From contig NZ_AKKC02000004.1 of the NCBI RefSeq assembly GCF_000282095.2, positions 124,001 through 188,000 of the forward strand: a stretch of 64,000 nt of DNA, read 5' to 3'. Each line of letters opens with the position of its first letter. Position 1 is the stretch's first letter. The DNA comes from Rhizobium sp. CF080. Its GTDB lineage: Bacteria; Pseudomonadota; Alphaproteobacteria; Rhizobiales; Rhizobiaceae. The notes under the pieces are model-generated. The model saw nothing but the letters and a program-made list of their open reading frames with translations, ran no database searches and was not told where the DNA came from. Shown piece after piece: positions 63,009 to 64,000 of this stretch. A program made the translations under genes and the position numbers.

Positions 63009-64000
63009 TGAGCGATATCAAAACCGTCCAGGCTCCAATCCACGCCGCCTCGCAACGCCGCCATTTCGTCCGCTCGGTGCTCACCAATCCGACGGGCCTT
63101 CTCGCTTCGGTAGCGCTGCTGATCGTCATCACGGCGGCGGTCTTCGCGCCCCTGCTCGCGCCCAACGAGCCGTCAACCGTCCAGATATTCAAGGTCAATG
63201 CTCCTGCCGGCGATGGTTATCTCCTCGGTGGCGACGGTTCGGGACGCGACATATGGAGCCGCCTTCTCCATGGCGGCCGCAACACGTTCCTCGGGGCACT
63301 GATCACGATCTTCATCGCCGCGTCCATCGGGGTGACGGCGGGACTTTTCGCCGGTTTTTACGGCAGGAAACTCGACCTCGTGGCCCGCTGGATCTCCGAC
63401 GGAATCATGGCACTGCCGGCGCTGATCGTATTGCTCGCCTTCTATCAGGCGCTTGGTGCCTCGATCTACCTGTCGATGGCGGTCTTCGGAGTGATGCTGT
63501 CGCCGGGCTTTTTCCGGCTCACACGCAATCTCGTCAACGGTGTCAAAAACGAGCTTTATATCGACGCCGCGCGGGTCTCGGGCCTCAGCGATCTCAGGAT
63601 CATCACGAAGCACATCCTGCTTTCGGTACGAGCGCCCGTGGTGATCCAGACCTCCATCGTCGCGGGCATTGCCATCGTCGTCCAGTCGGGTCTCGAATTC
63701 CTCGGGCTCGGCGATCCCAGCACGCCGACCTGGGGCGGAATGCTGCAGGATGCCTTCGCCAACATCTATGTTTCTCCGCAGGCTATCCTCTGGCCGGGAC
63801 TGGCAATCACGGCAACGGTGGCTTCGCTGGTGCTGCTTGCGAATGCCATCCGCGACCGCATGCAGCAGGGCGGCGTTCCAGTGAGGATGCCGAAGGTCCT
63901 GCCGCTGACGGTGAGCGACACGCTGCCAGGCGCCGCGCCCGACGTACTCCTCGATGTGCGGGATCTCGTTGTAGCCTATCCTGCGAACGACGGCTGGCGC
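63008..64000 (+). CDS. Fused DppC-type permease/ATP-binding protein, cut by window edge
   Basis: The open frame from 63008 runs to the window edge. Residues 1-290 are a DppC-type permease: LLGGDGSGRDIWSRLLHGGR, YIDAARVSGLSDLRIITKHI and FLGLGDPSTPTWGGMLQDAF. After VLLANAIRDRMQQ the frame continues without stop into DVLLDVRDLVVAYPANDGWR, the first strands of an oligopeptide ATPase. So permease and ATPase appear to be one polypeptide, a known but minority arrangement. The Walker A motif lies beyond the window. Confidence 0.85.
   Translation, partial: MSDIKTVQAPIHAASQRRHFVRSVLTNPTGLLASVALLIVITAAVFAPLLAPNEPSTVQIFKVNAPAGDGYLLGGDGSGRDIWSRLLHGGRNTFLGALITIFIAASIGVTAGLFAGFYGRKLDLVARWISDGIMALPALIVLLAFYQALGASIYLSMAVFGVMLSPGFFRLTRNLVNGVKNELYIDAARVSGLSDLRIITKHILLSVRAPVVIQTSIVAGIAIVVQSGLEFLGLGDPSTPTWGGMLQDAFANIYVSPQAILWPGLAITATVASLVLLANAIRDRMQQGGVPVRMPKVLPLTVSDTLPGAAPDVLLDVRDLVVAYPANDGWR

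Noticed and set aside
1..64000. CRISPR arrays, rRNA, tRNA and intact insertion sequences
   Set aside because: No regularly spaced repeats, no rRNA or tRNA sequences and no transposase with terminal repeats were recognised on either strand.

Overview
The window reads as accessory DNA from an alphaproteobacterium of the order Rhizobiales, most likely family Rhizobiaceae, on a megaplasmid, chromid or variable chromosomal region. The support is a SyrB-type regulator, an IalB-family secreted protein, a MYG1-family hydrolase, a SitABCD cassette behind Mur-like sites, an AztD zinc chaperone behind Zur-like sites, an iron importer behind an IRO (RirA-type) motif, uniformly GC-rich coding DNA and many solute importers. 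I see no rRNA, tRNA, replication gene, intact insertion sequence or CRISPR array.

Layout. 0-2.3 kb: a frameshifted PAS sensor kinase start, a VapBC toxin-antitoxin pair with a twin palindromic operator, and an IalB-family protein. 2.3-6.1 kb: a methyltransferase divergent from an iron-complex ABC importer. 6.3-12.5 kb: a branched-chain-amino-acid-type ABC importer (LivFGMHK) and a LysR protein with two DNA-binding domains. 12.6-16.7 kb: a MYG1-family hydrolase, a GreA-like protein, a glutathione S-transferase and a TetR/alcohol-dehydrogenase-like pair. 16.8-18 kb: a second LivK-type binding protein sharing upstream sequence with the first. 18.5-25 kb: a LysR regulator and a six-gene operon of a TRAP importer and hydroxyacid-type oxidoreductases.

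25.4-38.9 kb is one large catabolic operon: proline-racemase-family enzyme, Ldh-type dehydrogenase, M20 amidohydrolase, a complete peptide-type ABC importer and a full-length fused hydantoinase/5-oxoprolinase, with a divergent IclR regulator and a perfect palindrome next to its start. It looks designed to import a small amide, peptide or cyclic amino acid, open or deacylate it, and process a proline-like imino acid.

39-49.3 kb is a metal island. Zinc is represented by a DUF3299 protein and AztD (two Zur-like palindromes). Cobalt is represented by a cobalamin riboswitch, a CbiX-like/[2Fe-2S] fusion and a three-gene importer without ATPase. Manganese/iron is represented by SitABCD (Mur-like sites). 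Each unit carries its own metal-sensing element.

49.4-64 kb mixes active and decayed genes: an antiporter with a large internal deletion, a LysR gene with an orphan peptide-binding protein, a D-amino-acid dehydrogenase and RidA, an NADPH:FMN reductase/HxlR pair, a permease tail, SyrB and a partner sharing its C-terminal zipper, a PIN-toxin tail, a sulfatase with a LysR regulator, and the first part of another peptide ABC operon whose second permease is fused to an ATPase and runs off the right edge.
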